This document shows, piece by piece, positions 51,612 through 60,688 of a stretch of DNA of 64,000 nucleotides; positions within the stretch are counted from its first letter, which is position 1, and each line of letters starts with the position of its first letter. Source of the stretch: Nocardioides sp. (GTDB taxonomy: Bacteria; Actinomycetota; Actinomycetes; Propionibacteriales; Nocardioidaceae); the NCBI RefSeq assembly GCF_030019515.1, contig NZ_JASEEQ010000004.1:62001-126000 (forward strand), in the 5' to 3' direction. The translations under genes and the position numbers were made by a program. The notes under the pieces were generated by a model. The model was not told the DNA's origin. It saw only the letters and a list, made by a program, of their open reading frames with translations, and ran no database searches.

Positions 51612-52394
51612 TTACCTTTCGCTGGCCCAGAGGCGGAACAGCAGGTATGCCGCCAGCGCGTCGAGCAGGTGCCAGCCGGCGTGCCCCTGGACCAGGGAGT
51701 CCGGGTCGCACCACAGCGCCTTGCTGAGGTTCCAGATCGCGAAGGCGACCAGGATGGCGGCCAGCGCCGCCGCGCCCCAGCGCAGGTCGGTGCGCGGCTG
51801 GCCGCGAGCCGGAGCGCGGCGCCACAGCACGACCTCGACGACGATCGCGGTCAGCAGGAGCGCGACGAAGGCCAGGTTGCCGGCGTACCGCACCACCGGC
51901 ACCCGGTGCGACCACAGACCGACCAGCTCGCAGCCCGCGACCGACAGGCTGAACACCTGGGCGAGGAAGAGCGGACCCTGGCCGACCAGCCGCATCAGCG
52001 CGTACGCCGCGGCGAAGGACGCGACGAGGTACATGCTCAGCAGGTCGAGCTGGCCGCCGGCCGCGGACTGGGTCGCGTGCATCGCCGCGCTGGCCGGGCC
52101 GAGCGTCACCACGACGCAGGCGTACGGCGTCGCCAGCCCGCGGAGACGGACCCGGCCGGCGTGCCAGGCGACCGCCAGGCCGGCGCCGACGAAACCCAGG
52201 TTGGAGAAGGTGTTCGCGGGCTGCTTGACCCAGCCGTCCCGGGCCGCCTCGCAGAAGTCGTCGCCGCGACCGACGTCCGGGCCCAGCCAGCCGGCCCCGA
52301 CCGCGACGACCAGCAGGCCGGTCGTCACGGCCGCGACCGCGGCCGTGAGCGCGAGCGGGCGCAGGCTCCGGGAGCGCGGGGACCGGGGGTGCAC
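51612..52394 (-). CDS. Ceramidase-family (CREST) membrane protein
   Basis: A 260-residue integral membrane protein with about 7 helices. DDFCEAARDGWVKQPANTFS near residue 50, MHATQSAAGGQLDLLSMYL in the middle and GHAGWHLLDALAAYLLF at the C-terminus give the Asp/Ser/His pattern of alkaline-ceramidase-like CREST hydrolases. These cleave amide bonds in membrane lipids in eukaryotes; the bacterial role is not known. GTG at 52394 is chosen since the residues before it are not hydrophobic or conserved. Confidence 0.75.
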   Translation of the reverse strand: MHPRSPRSRSLRPLALTAAVAAVTTGLLVVAVGAGWLGPDVGRGDDFCEAARDGWVKQPANTFSNLGFVGAGLAVAWHAGRVRLRGLATPYACVVVTLGPASAAMHATQSAAGGQLDLLSMYLVASFAAAYALMRLVGQGPLFLAQVFSLSVAGCELVGLWSHRVPVVRYAGNLAFVALLLTAIVVEVVLWRRAPARGQPRTDLRWGAAALAAILVAFAIWNLSKALWCDPDSLVQGHAGWHLLDALAAYLLFRLWASER

Positions 52395-52545
52395 CGCCCC
52401 AGTGTGTCGCCCTGGACCTGCCGGTCGGCCCGGACGCGCGCGGCGCGGGCCGGCGTCGCGGTCGAGCCGCTCTCGGCGTACGCCGTCGGGCCGGAGGTGC
52501 CGCCCGGCCCGGTGCTCGGCTACGGCGCAGCGGCCACCGCCACGA

Positions 52546-53868
52546 TCACACCGGGCCGGGAGCGGCGCGCCCGGCTCGTCGCGTCCACGCCATCCAGGCG
52601 ACCGCGGCCAGGCCGACCACGAGCTGCGGCACCAGGTAGCGGCCGGTGAGTCCGAGCAGCACCAGCGTCGAGGCGAACGCCACGCCGGCCCCACGACGCA
52701 CCCAGCTGCGCGGCGGCAGCAGCCGGATCGCCGCGGCCGTGCCGACCACGTAGACCAGGCTGAAGGCACCGGTGACCAGCAGCATGGTCCGCTCGACGGG
52801 GACGCCCGTCACCGCGATGACGCCCAGGGTGCCCAGCGCGCCGGTGGTGACCACGACCAGCGACCGGCGCGGCACCTGACCGGCCGTCGAGCCGCGCGCG
52901 AACCACGCCGGCAGCGACCCGTCGCGCCCGAGGGCGGCGCCCAGCCGCGCGCTGCCGGCGAAGTAGGCGTTCATGGCGCCCAGTGAGAGCAGCACCGCCA
53001 CGACGCTGGTCACCCCGCGGGCCGGCTCGCCGAAGCCGCGCACCAGCAGGTCCGAGAGCGGCGCCTTGCTGGTGTGCTCGCCGAGCACGGCGACGGTCGC
53101 GAAGGCCACACCGAGGTACAGCACGCCCATCACCACCAGCGCGATCGTGGTCGCGCGGCCGATGTCGCGCGCCGGGTGCCGGTAGTCCGAGGAGAGCGAC
53201 GTGACGACCTCCCAGCCGGCGAACGCCCAGATCAACAGCGCCGCCGCGGAGCCGACCGCCGCCCAGCCGTGCGGCGCGAACGGCGTGAGGTTGGCCGTGC
53301 TGGCGTGGGGGAGCGAGACCAGCGTCGCGACCATCAACAGCACCGCCAACGTCGCCGCGATCCCGAGCTGGACCCGGCCGGAGACCCGGATCCCGAACCA
53401 GTTCATCACCGCGACCGCGCCGATCAGCAGCCCGGCGGTCGCCAGCTGCGTCTGCCGGCCGCCGCCCGCGCTGTCCGCGACGTACGCCCCGGCGAAGCCG
53501 GCCGCCGCGGGGACGCCGAGCGGGATCGCGAAGTAGAAGCACCAGCCGACCAGGGTCGCGACCCGGGCGCCGAAGGCTCGCCGGGCGTACGTCGCCACGC
53601 CGCCGCCGTCCGGGTAGCGCGCTCCGAGCGCGGCGAACGTGCTCGCGAGCGGGACCGAGATCAGCACCAGCGCCAGCCACGCGACCAGCGACGCCGGACC
53701 CGCCTCGTGCGCGGCCAGGGCCGGCAGCGAGATCACCCCGGTGCCCAGGACCGCCCCGAGGGTGAGTGCCGCACCCTGCGGCACCCCGAGGCCGCCCTCC
53801 GCCAGCGGATCGTGGGCAGGCAGCGGGTCGGGCGTCAGGGACTGCGTCCGACCGGGGGCCTGGGTCAC
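52546..53868 (-). CDS. APC-family amino acid permease
   Basis: A 440-residue transporter with 12 helices. LTLGAVLGTGVISLPALAA is the first-helix glycine motif of the amino acid-polyamine-organocation family, and FAGWEVVTSLSSDYRHPARD matches the conserved helix 6 region and following loop. Substrate not decidable. GTG at 53868 lies 6 bases after TAGATT on the minus strand, so it is probably leaderless. Confidence 0.88.
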   Translation of the reverse strand: MTQAPGRTQSLTPDPLPAHDPLAEGGLGVPQGAALTLGAVLGTGVISLPALAAHEAGPASLVAWLALVLISVPLASTFAALGARYPDGGGVATYARRAFGARVATLVGWCFYFAIPLGVPAAAGFAGAYVADSAGGGRQTQLATAGLLIGAVAVMNWFGIRVSGRVQLGIAATLAVLLMVATLVSLPHASTANLTPFAPHGWAAVGSAAALLIWAFAGWEVVTSLSSDYRHPARDIGRATTIALVVMGVLYLGVAFATVAVLGEHTSKAPLSDLLVRGFGEPARGVTSVVAVLLSLGAMNAYFAGSARLGAALGRDGSLPAWFARGSTAGQVPRRSLVVVTTGALGTLGVIAVTGVPVERTMLLVTGAFSLVYVVGTAAAIRLLPPRSWVRRGAGVAFASTLVLLGLTGRYLVPQLVVGLAAVAWMAWTRRAGRAAPGPV

Positions 53869-53874
53869 GGCGTC

Positions 53875-53880
53875 AATCTA
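53875..53880 (-). promoter_or_regulatory. -10 element of leaderless permease promoter
   Basis: TAGATT on the minus strand, 6 bases before the GTG start. Confidence 0.5.
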
Positions 53881-53972
53881 GGGGGTCCCGATCGTCCTTC
53901 CGCAGCGCCGGTCCGAGTCGGTCCGTACCGACCGATCCGCTGCGGGTCCCACGGGTCGGTCGGCCGGGTCGG

Positions 53973-55604
53973 TCAGCCGTTCCGGCGGAGCACGGTCCGC
54001 ACCGTGAACCTCGCCCCGTCGTCGCGGGCGCGCCCCTGGCACGACCAGGTGGTCCGGTGCCAGCAGGAGAACCGGGTGGAGGCGTTGACCAGCGCCACCG
54101 TGACCGACCGGACGTTGCGGCTGTCCAAGCCGACCGCGGTCCGCGCGCGGCCGTCGGGGTCGAGCCGGACCGCCCGACGCACGACGCCGTGCTCGGTCCG
54201 GATCACCAGGGCGGCGCGCGGGTCGGTCCGGTCGCCGGGACCGTCGATCACGACCCGGAGCCGCCAGCGCCCGTCCTTCAGGCCGGGGTCCGGGCGCACC
54301 ACGACGTTGCGCGAGGCCAGGTGGTTGATCCGGAGGTCGGCCCGGTGTCGCGGCTCGGCCTTCGAGAGCCGCCAGGTCTGCGTGGCCGGCGCGCCCGACC
54401 AGGCGTCGCCCTCCTCGTAGGTCCGGGCCGGGAACACGTTGGCCGCCACGAAGGAGCGGTAGACGCTCGCGAAGCCGCCGTACTTCCTCAGCACGCCCTT
54501 GACCGCGGTCGTCGAGTACTGGTGCCCTGAGCCCGGGTAGGCACCGGCGCGGGTCCAGATCGAGCGGACCACGCCGTTGCCGAAGCGGTGGCCGAGGTAC
54601 TCGAAGAACACCCAGTTGCCGTACTGGTTGAAGCCCTGCGCGTCGAAGCGATCGAGCGGTCGGCCCGGCGAGCCGAGCTGGCCGTAGGGCAGGTACTGCC
54701 GGTTGTCGTTGACGTCGTCCGCGACCCGCTCCTCCATCCAGGTCGCCGTCGCCTCCATCAGCCACGGGTCCTCGCCGTAGTCGTAGGCGAACTGGACGGC
54801 GTGGAAGAACTCGTGCGCGGCGGTCACCCGCAGGCTCTGTCGCGGCGGCGCACCGTACTGGGCCTGGGCGAAGTCGTTGTCGAGCACGCAGTAGCCCGAC
54901 GCGAGCCACTTCTCGCCGGGCGCGCGCTCCTCGGGCACGCAGTACCCGTAGAGACCGCGCGACCCGAGCTCCTTGAGGTAGACGTCGAGCGCGTCGCTGC
55001 CGCCGCGGCCTCGGTCGCTGACGGGCGCGCGGTAGCCGAGCCTCCTGACCTCGGTGCGCCAGACCTTGTTCATCAAGTCCAGGTTGGTGTCCACCCAGGC
55101 CCGGCTCGGCGGCGCGTCGGCGGTGCTGGTCACCCAGTGCATGCAGATGTGGTTGCGGCAGGTCCGCTTCGCCGGGACGAGGTAGCCGTCGCCCTGCGGG
55201 TCGCCGGCGCCCTCGGTCGGCCGGGCCAGGAGGCGCTGTGCGGCGCGGCGGTCGTCGGCGCCCAGGTCGGGCAGCGCGCGGAAGAGGTCGCGCAGGGCGA
55301 GGGTCGCGTCGGGGCGCGGGGCGGCCGTACGACGGGGTCGCGGCAGCTCGCCGGCCGCGAGGCCGGCGCCGGGGCCGGCGTCGGCACCTGGGCCCAGGCC
55401 GAGTGCGCTCCGGGCGGCGTCGAGCACCTCGCCGGCGGCGTGGTCCGGCGTCGTCCCATCGGCGCTGCCGACCGTGCCTGCTACCGGCCGGCCCGCCGCG
55501 CGGGCCGGGACGAGGTCCGTGGCGAGCACGGAGACGCCCAGGGCGAGGGCCAGGACCACGGTCAGGCCGGCGGCGGCCACCGTGGCCAGGATCGAGCGAC
55601 GCAT
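53973..55604 (-). CDS. Secreted zinc metalloprotease (HEFFH)
   Basis: A 543-residue exported protein. A signal peptide (TVAAAGLTVVLALALGVSVL) is followed by a ~110-residue pro-like region, then a catalytic domain with AAHEFFHAVQFAYDYGEDPW (HExxH) and downstream MEATATWMEE giving the third zinc ligand Glu, as in gluzincins. The C-terminal ~170 residues are beta-rich. Length and layout match the putative MXAN_6640-type metalloproteases. ATG at 55604 follows GAGGAGGAAG. Likely degrades extracellular protein. Confidence 0.85.
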   Translation of the reverse strand: MRRSILATVAAAGLTVVLALALGVSVLATDLVPARAAGRPVAGTVGSADGTTPDHAAGEVLDAARSALGLGPGADAGPGAGLAAGELPRPRRTAAPRPDATLALRDLFRALPDLGADDRRAAQRLLARPTEGAGDPQGDGYLVPAKRTCRNHICMHWVTSTADAPPSRAWVDTNLDLMNKVWRTEVRRLGYRAPVSDRGRGGSDALDVYLKELGSRGLYGYCVPEERAPGEKWLASGYCVLDNDFAQAQYGAPPRQSLRVTAAHEFFHAVQFAYDYGEDPWLMEATATWMEERVADDVNDNRQYLPYGQLGSPGRPLDRFDAQGFNQYGNWVFFEYLGHRFGNGVVRSIWTRAGAYPGSGHQYSTTAVKGVLRKYGGFASVYRSFVAANVFPARTYEEGDAWSGAPATQTWRLSKAEPRHRADLRINHLASRNVVVRPDPGLKDGRWRLRVVIDGPGDRTDPRAALVIRTEHGVVRRAVRLDPDGRARTAVGLDSRNVRSVTVALVNASTRFSCWHRTTWSCQGRARDDGARFTVRTVLRRNG

Positions 55605-55712
55605 CTTCCTCCTCGAGAACGAAAGGTGACGGCGCTGCGCTGCGCCCGGCCGCGGGACCTGCCCCCGTCCGGTGCCCCAGCCTAGGCGCTGCCCGGCCTC
55701 GAGCCGTGGAGG

Positions 55713-56111
55713 TCAGCTGCCGCCGGAGATCTTCTCGATCAGCGCCGTGGTCGAGATCGCCGGCGTGCGGGACAGGTAGACGACCTCGCAGATGTCCTCG
55801 AACTCGTCGAACTTCCCGGCCCAGTCGTCGCCCATCACGAGCACGTCGGCGGCGTACTTCTGGATGTACTCGCGCTTGAGCTCGAGGCTCTCCTCGACGA
55901 ACACCTCGTCGACGGGCTTGAGGGCGGCGATGATCGCGAGCCGCTCGGCCTGGCTGAAGACCGGCTCGCGGCCCTTCTTGCGCAGGTTCAGCTCGTCGGC
56001 CGAGACGCCGACGACCAGGCGGTCGCCCAACGCCGCGGCGCGCTCGATCACCCGGAGGTGCCCGACGTGGAAGACGTCGAACGTGCCGAAGGTGATGACC
56101 GTGCGAGGCAT
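55713..56111 (-). CDS. Cytidylyltransferase-like protein (TagD-type)
   Basis: A 132-residue nucleotidyltransferase. FGTFDVFHVGHLRVIERAA has the HxGH catalytic motif, and RTPAISTTAL the RxxxxSTT nucleotide motif of glycerol-3-phosphate cytidylyltransferase. It would make CDP-glycerol or a related activated head group for the envelope. ATG at 56111 is used; another ATG 3 codons upstream (56120) is possible; neither has a ribosome site. Diverges from the DUF445 gene. Confidence 0.87.
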   Translation of the reverse strand: MPRTVITFGTFDVFHVGHLRVIERAAALGDRLVVGVSADELNLRKKGREPVFSQAERLAIIAALKPVDEVFVEESLELKREYIQKYAADVLVMGDDWAGKFDEFEDICEVVYLSRTPAISTTALIEKISGGS

Positions 56112-56156
56112 GCGGCGCATTCTGGCACGTGGACCCGTGGGGGAGGATGTCGGGCG

Positions 56157-57419
56157 ATGACCACCATCTCGATGATCACACCGAACCCGGCCGCCGACGA
56201 GCAGCGCCGACGCGGGCTGCGCCGGATGCGCACGCTCGCGGTCTCGCTGCTGGTCTTCGCCGCCGTCGTGTACGTCGCGACCCTCGAGCAGGACGGGTTC
56301 CTCGGGTTCGTCAACGCCGGTGCCGAGGCGTCGATGGTCGGCGCGATCGCCGACTGGTTCGCGGTGACCGCCCTGTTCAAGCACCCGTTGGGGCTCCCGA
56401 TCCCACACACGGCCCTGATCCCGCGACGCAAGGACGAGCTCGGCCGCGGCCTGGAGGAGTTCGTGGGGGAGAACTTCCTCCAGGAGGGGATCATCCGGGA
56501 CCGGGTGGCCGCCGCGACGATCTCGCTGCGGGTCGGCCGGTGGCTCTCTCGCCCCGAGCACGCCCGGCGGGCGGTCGACGAGGTCGCCGACGTGGCCGTC
56601 ATCGTCCTGAACCGGGTGCGCGACGAGCACATCGAGGGGCTGATCCGCGACGCGCTCGTGCCGCGCTTCCGCGACGAGCCGATCTCGCCGCTGCTCGGTG
56701 GCCTGCTGGAGGAGACGGTCCGCGACGACCTCCACCACGGTCTGGTCGACCTCGGGCTCACCGAGATGCACCGCTGGCTGGTGGAGAATCCCGAGACGGT
56801 GGCCGAGGTCCTGGGCGAGCGGGCGCCGTGGTGGTCGCCGACCCGGCTCAACGAGGCGGTGACCACGCGGGTGCACCGCGAGCTGGTGCGCTGGGTCGAG
56901 GACATCCGCGACGACCCGCGGCACCACGCGCGCCAGGCCTTCGACTCGATGCTCGAGCAGCTGGCCCAGGACCTGCTGCACGACCCGGACACCCAGGAGC
57001 GCACCGAGCGGCTCAAGCAGCGGCTGCTCGACCACCCGCAGGTGATCAGCTCGAGCGTCTCGCTGTGGAACGCGCTGCGGCGCAGCCTCCAGGCCTCACT
57101 CACCGACCCCGAGGGCGCGGTGCGCCAGCGGCTGCTCCAGGAGGTGTCCCGGTTCGCCGACCGGCTGCTCGTCGACGAGGTGCTCCGCGAGCGGTTGGAC
57201 GGGCTGGCCGCCGACGCCGCGGTCTTCGGCGTCGAGCGGTACGGCGCGGAGGTGACCACCGTGATCACGCACACGATCGAGCGCTGGGACGGCAAGGAGG
57301 CCGCCCGCCGGATCGAGCTGCACGTGGGCCGCGACCTGCAGTTCATCCGGATCAACGGCACCATCGTCGGCGGGCTGGTGGGCGTGCTCATCCACGCCGC
57401 GAGCGTGCTGGTTCACTGA
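56157..57419 (+). CDS. DUF445-family membrane-anchored protein
   Basis: A 420-residue protein of the DUF445 (YjiN-like) family: an N-terminal membrane helix (LAVSLLVFAAVVYVATL), the conserved GAEASMVGAIADWFAVTALF and LIPRRKDELGRGLEEFVGEN, a long helical middle, and a final helix with INGTIVGGLVGVLIHA. Function is not established. The start ATG at 56157 is preferred; GGGGGAGG is 12-15 bases upstream. Followed 4 bases later by the S4 protein gene. Confidence 0.88.
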   Translation: MTTISMITPNPAADEQRRRGLRRMRTLAVSLLVFAAVVYVATLEQDGFLGFVNAGAEASMVGAIADWFAVTALFKHPLGLPIPHTALIPRRKDELGRGLEEFVGENFLQEGIIRDRVAAATISLRVGRWLSRPEHARRAVDEVADVAVIVLNRVRDEHIEGLIRDALVPRFRDEPISPLLGGLLEETVRDDLHHGLVDLGLTEMHRWLVENPETVAEVLGERAPWWSPTRLNEAVTTRVHRELVRWVEDIRDDPRHHARQAFDSMLEQLAQDLLHDPDTQERTERLKQRLLDHPQVISSSVSLWNALRRSLQASLTDPEGAVRQRLLQEVSRFADRLLVDEVLRERLDGLAADAAVFGVERYGAEVTTVITHTIERWDGKEAARRIELHVGRDLQFIRINGTIVGGLVGVLIHAASVLVH

Positions 57420-57423
57420 TCCC

Positions 57424-57675
57424 ATGGCCGAGCCCACGCCCTTCGACGTACCGATCCGTGACGAGTCGATCCGGCTCGGTCAGTTCCTGAAGCTGGCGAA
57501 CCTGGTGGAGTCCGGTGCGGAGGCCAAGCCGGTGCTCGCCGACGGGCTGGTCCGGGTCAACGGCGAGGTCGAGACGCGCCGCGGCCGCCAGCTCGTGGTG
57601 GGCGACGTGGTCACCCTGGGGCCCGCGGCCGCCCGCGTGGACGACGAGGCCGTGGGCGACGACCTCCCCTGGTGA
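57424..57675 (+). CDS. S4-domain RNA-binding protein
   Basis: An 83-residue S4 domain of the YaaA/RlbA type: IRLGQFLKLANLVESGAEAK, VLADGLVRVNGEVETRRGRQ, LVVGDVVTLG. Binds structured RNA, probably ribosomal. Four bases after DUF445, likely co-transcribed. A strong terminator follows. Confidence 0.9.
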   Translation: MAEPTPFDVPIRDESIRLGQFLKLANLVESGAEAKPVLADGLVRVNGEVETRRGRQLVVGDVVTLGPAAARVDDEAVGDDLPW

Positions 57676-57709
57676 GACGTCCTGCGAGGCGGCGGGAGCG
57701 TCTCAGCGG

Positions 57710-57745
57710 TTGCGGGGTCCGGCTGCTGACAGCCGAACCCCGCAA
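57710..57745. terminator. Bidirectional terminator between S4 and FKBP genes
   Basis: TTGCGGGGTCCGGCTG (57710-57725) pairs with CAGCCGAACCCCGCAA (57730-57745) with one mismatch and a 4-base loop, placed between two convergent genes. Confidence 0.85.
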
Positions 57746-57748
57746 GCC

Positions 57749-58117
57749 TCAGCTCACAGCCAGCAGGTCCACGACGAAGATGAGCGTCTCGCCCGGCTTG
57801 ATGGCCCCGCCGGCGCCGCGGTCGCCGTACCCGAGGTGCGGCGGGATCACGAGCTGACGGCGGCCGCCGACCTTCATGCCCTGCACGCCCTGGTCCCAGC
57901 CGGAGATGACCTGGCCGACGCCCAGCCGGAAGCGCAGCGGCTCGCCGCGGTTGTACGACGCGTCGAACTCCTCGCCGGTCGAGTGCGCGACGCCCACGTA
58001 GTGCACGGAGACGGTCGCGCCGGCCGTGGCCTCGGGGCCGTCGCCCTCGGTGATCTCGGTGACCACCAGGTCGGCGGGCGGTTCGAAGTCGGGGAAGTCG
58101 ATCTCGGGCTTGTCCAT
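57749..58117 (-). CDS. FKBP-type peptidyl-prolyl isomerase
   Basis: A 122-residue cytosolic FKBP fold: VSVHYVGVAHSTGEEFDASY, VISGWDQGVQGMKVGGRRQL and IPPHLGYGDRGAG are the active-site loops. No signal peptide. ATG at 58117 has TAGGCT 7 bases upstream and no ribosome site, so leaderless. It assists protein folding. Confidence 0.95.
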   Translation of the reverse strand: MDKPEIDFPDFEPPADLVVTEITEGDGPEATAGATVSVHYVGVAHSTGEEFDASYNRGEPLRFRLGVGQVISGWDQGVQGMKVGGRRQLVIPPHLGYGDRGAGGAIKPGETLIFVVDLLAVS

Positions 58118-58124
58118 GTGGACC

Positions 58125-58130
58125 AGCCTA
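58125..58130 (-). promoter_or_regulatory. -10 element of leaderless FKBP promoter
   Basis: TAGGCT on the minus strand, 7 bases before the ATG start. Confidence 0.5.
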
Positions 58131-58150
58131 GGTCCTGAGAGGATCGGGCC

Positions 58151-59191
58151 GTGACCTCGATCTCGCAGCGCTGGCGGCGCCTCGACCAGGGGTTGGCCCT
58201 CGGCACTGCGGTGCTGGTCGTCCTGGTCGTCGTCGCGCTGAGCACGGACGTGCAGCTGATCGCGGTCTTCGCCGCCGGCCCGATCGTGTCGAGCCTGCTC
58301 ACCTCGCCGCGGCGGACCGCCCTGGTGGGGGTCGCCGCGGTCGGCTTCGCGCTGCTGGCCGGCCAGTGGGGCCACAACGTCGGGACCCTCGACTGGTCGG
58401 TGCGGGTCGTGCTCTGCCTGCTGCTCTCGCTGCTCGCCGTCCAGGGCGCCGCGCTGCGAGAGCACCGGGAGGGCCGCCTGCAGCGGATGACCGTGATCGC
58501 GGAGACCGCCCAGCGAGCCGTGCTCCGGGCGATGCCGACCGCGATCGGCTCGGTCGGGCTCGCCGCGCGCTACGTCTCGGCGACTGCCGAGGCCCTGGTC
58601 GGCGGCGACCTGTACGAGGTGGCCGCGACGCCGTTCGGCGTACGCGTGATCGTCGGCGACGTCCGCGGCAAGGGCCTGGAGGCCGTGCAGACGGCGGCCG
58701 CGGTGCTCGGTGCCTTCCGGGCGGCCGCGTTCACCGCGCCCGACGTCGCCGACCTGGCCCGCAGCATCGACGAGACGTTGGCGCGGATGATGGGCGAGGA
58801 GGAGTTCGTGACCGCCATCGTGGGGGAGTTCCACGGCGACCGGGTCACCCTGGCCAACTGCGGTCACCACCCACCGCTCCTGGTGGTCGACGCCGACGTG
58901 ACGACCGCGGACACCGGTGAGCCGACGCTGCCGCTCGGGCTGGGAGCGGTGCCGGTCCTCACCGAGCACCCGTGGCCGGTCGGCGCCCGGATGCTCTTCT
59001 ACACCGACGGGCTGGTCGAGGCCCGCGACCGGCAGGGGCGGTTCTTCCCTCTCGACGACCACGCCGCCGAGCTCAGCGAGGGCACGGTCGAGGAGGCGCT
59101 GGACCGGTTGGTGGCGCAGCTGCTCGCCTGGGGCGGTCAGCGGATGGCCGACGACCTGGCGCTGGTGCTCGCCGAGAGCGAGGGTCGCTGA
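58151..59191 (+). CDS. Membrane PP2C/SpoIIE-type serine phosphatase
   Basis: A 346-residue protein: four helices in the first ~100 residues, a short linker, then a SpoIIE/PPM phosphatase domain with EALVGGDLYEVA, VIVGDVRGKGLEAVQTAAAV (metal Asp), LANCGHHPPLLV and FYTDGLVEARD (metal Asp). Such proteins dephosphorylate anti-anti-sigma factors in partner-switching systems; no partner is encoded next to it. GTG at 58151. Confidence 0.9.
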   Translation: MTSISQRWRRLDQGLALGTAVLVVLVVVALSTDVQLIAVFAAGPIVSSLLTSPRRTALVGVAAVGFALLAGQWGHNVGTLDWSVRVVLCLLLSLLAVQGAALREHREGRLQRMTVIAETAQRAVLRAMPTAIGSVGLAARYVSATAEALVGGDLYEVAATPFGVRVIVGDVRGKGLEAVQTAAAVLGAFRAAAFTAPDVADLARSIDETLARMMGEEEFVTAIVGEFHGDRVTLANCGHHPPLLVVDADVTTADTGEPTLPLGLGAVPVLTEHPWPVGARMLFYTDGLVEARDRQGRFFPLDDHAAELSEGTVEEALDRLVAQLLAWGGQRMADDLALVLAESEGR

Positions 59192-59233
59192 CCCGCGTCC
59201 CGCACTCTCCCCGAGGCGGATCCCCGGCGCTGC

Positions 59234-59665
59234 TCAGGTCTGGTGGACGTAGCTGTCGAGCTGGTCGCGCTCGAACTCCAGCTGGTCGATGCGGTGCTTG
59301 ACCACGTCGCCGATGCTGATGATGCCGACCAGCCGGTCCCCCTCGACCACCGGGACGTGGCGCACCCGGCGGTCGGTCATCGTCTTCATCAGCTCGTCGA
59401 CCTGGGTCTCCCGGTCGCACGTCTGGACGACGGCGGTCATGATCGCCTGCACGGTGTTGTTGATGACCGTCCCGTCGCTGTGCAGGTGGCGGACCACGTC
59501 GCGTTCACTGACGATCCCGTCGACGCTGGTGCCGTCGGAGCTGACGATCAGCGCCCCCACGTTGTGCTCGGCCAGCTTCGCGATCAGCTCGCGCACCCCG
59601 GCATCCGGGCCGATGGTGATGACCTCGTGACTGGCCTTGGCCTTGAGTACGTCGCCGATCCGCAT
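59234..59665 (-). CDS. CBS-domain pair protein
   Basis: A 143-residue protein with two CBS domains: DVLKAKASHEVITIGPDAGV...VDGIVSERDVV and VQAIMTAVVQTC...VVEGDRLVGIISIGDVV. CBS pairs bind adenine nucleotides. ATG 59665 has GGAGGTGCAGC upstream. No effector domain, so it probably works with a partner protein. Confidence 0.92.
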   Translation of the reverse strand: MRIGDVLKAKASHEVITIGPDAGVRELIAKLAEHNVGALIVSSDGTSVDGIVSERDVVRHLHSDGTVINNTVQAIMTAVVQTCDRETQVDELMKTMTDRRVRHVPVVEGDRLVGIISIGDVVKHRIDQLEFERDQLDSYVHQT

Positions 59666-59760
59666 CGCTGCACCTCCGTAGGGTCCTGGCCGACCTATGC
59701 GCAGACCGTACTGGTCGTCCGGCCACCCGTACACCCCACGTCCAGCCTGCGGCCGGCGCG

Positions 59761-60636
59761 TCAGTCCCGGGGGCGGTGCAGCCGCAGGTCGGAGACCGAG
59801 CCGGGGCCGGTGCGCCGCGAGTCGGGATCGTCCTCGTCGTCCGGGAGCGAGCCGAGGAAGGAGAGCGCCGCCTCGTGGAGATGTCCGTTGGAGGCGAGCG
59901 CGTTGCCGCCGAACGGACCGTCGGTGCCGTCCAGGGACGTGAAGCGGCCGCCCGCCTCGCTGACGATCACCGCCAGCGCGGCCATGTCGTAGACCGCGAG
60001 CTCCGGCTCGGCCGCGATGTCGACCGCGCCCTCCGCGAGCAGCATGTAGGACCAGAAGTCGCCGTACGCCCGGGTGCGCCAGCAGCGGCGCATCAGGGAC
60101 AGGAAGTCGTCGAGGCGGTCGCGCTCGTCCCAGCCGTGCAGCGAGGCGTAGGCGAGCGAGGCGTCCTCGAGGCGGCGCACGTCGGAGACCTGGCACCGGG
60201 TCGCCTTGAGCAGCGACCGGCCGGTCCAGGCGCCGTTGCCCACCGACGCCCACCAGCGCCGCTGGAGCAGGGGGGCGGACACGACGCCGACCACCACCTG
60301 GTCGTCGACCACCAGGGAGATCAACGTGGCCCACACCGGGACGCCGCGGACGAAGTTCTTGGTGCCGTCGATCGGGTCGATGATCCAGCGCCGCTGGCTG
60401 TGGCCGGTGGAGCCCTGCTCCTCTCCGGTGACGGCGTCGCGGGAGCGCACCCGGGACAGGGTGCGCCGGATGCTCTCCTCGACCGCCTGGTCGGCGTCGG
60501 TGACCGGCGTCAGGTCGGGCTTGTTCATCACGTGGAGGTCGAGGGCCTTGTAGCGGGCCTCGGTGAGGGAGTCGGCGTCGTCGGCGAGGACGTGGGCGAG
60601 CCGCAGGTCGTCCGTGTAGTCGGTGGAGATCGGCAC
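59761..60636 (-). CDS. hisN: Histidinol-phosphatase, IMPase family
   Basis: A 291-residue inositol-monophosphatase-fold enzyme. Metal sites: GEEQGSTG (~82), WIIDPIDGTKNFVRG (~95) and the C-terminal AVDIAAEPELAVYDMAAL. The NFVRG form and the location next to rsgA/aroA are those of actinobacterial HisN, which removes phosphate from histidinol phosphate in histidine synthesis; a general inositol-phosphatase role is not excluded. GTG at 60636 has TAGGGT 6 bases upstream (leaderless). Confidence 0.88.
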   Translation of the reverse strand: MPISTDYTDDLRLAHVLADDADSLTEARYKALDLHVMNKPDLTPVTDADQAVEESIRRTLSRVRSRDAVTGEEQGSTGHSQRRWIIDPIDGTKNFVRGVPVWATLISLVVDDQVVVGVVSAPLLQRRWWASVGNGAWTGRSLLKATRCQVSDVRRLEDASLAYASLHGWDERDRLDDFLSLMRRCWRTRAYGDFWSYMLLAEGAVDIAAEPELAVYDMAALAVIVSEAGGRFTSLDGTDGPFGGNALASNGHLHEAALSFLGSLPDDEDDPDSRRTGPGSVSDLRLHRPRD

Positions 60637-60642
60637 ATCGCC

Positions 60643-60648
60643 ACCCTA
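60643..60648 (-). promoter_or_regulatory. -10 element of leaderless hisN promoter
   Basis: TAGGGT on the minus strand, 6 bases before the GTG start. Confidence 0.5.
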
Positions 60649-60688
60649 GTGACTGAACGATCCGGCGTGGTGGTCCGTGTACAAGTGC

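Noticed and set aside
53881..53972. GTCGGT-type short repeats as an operator or terminator
   Set aside because: Arms are only 6 bases and GC skew makes them likely by chance; no placement logic relative to a promoter.
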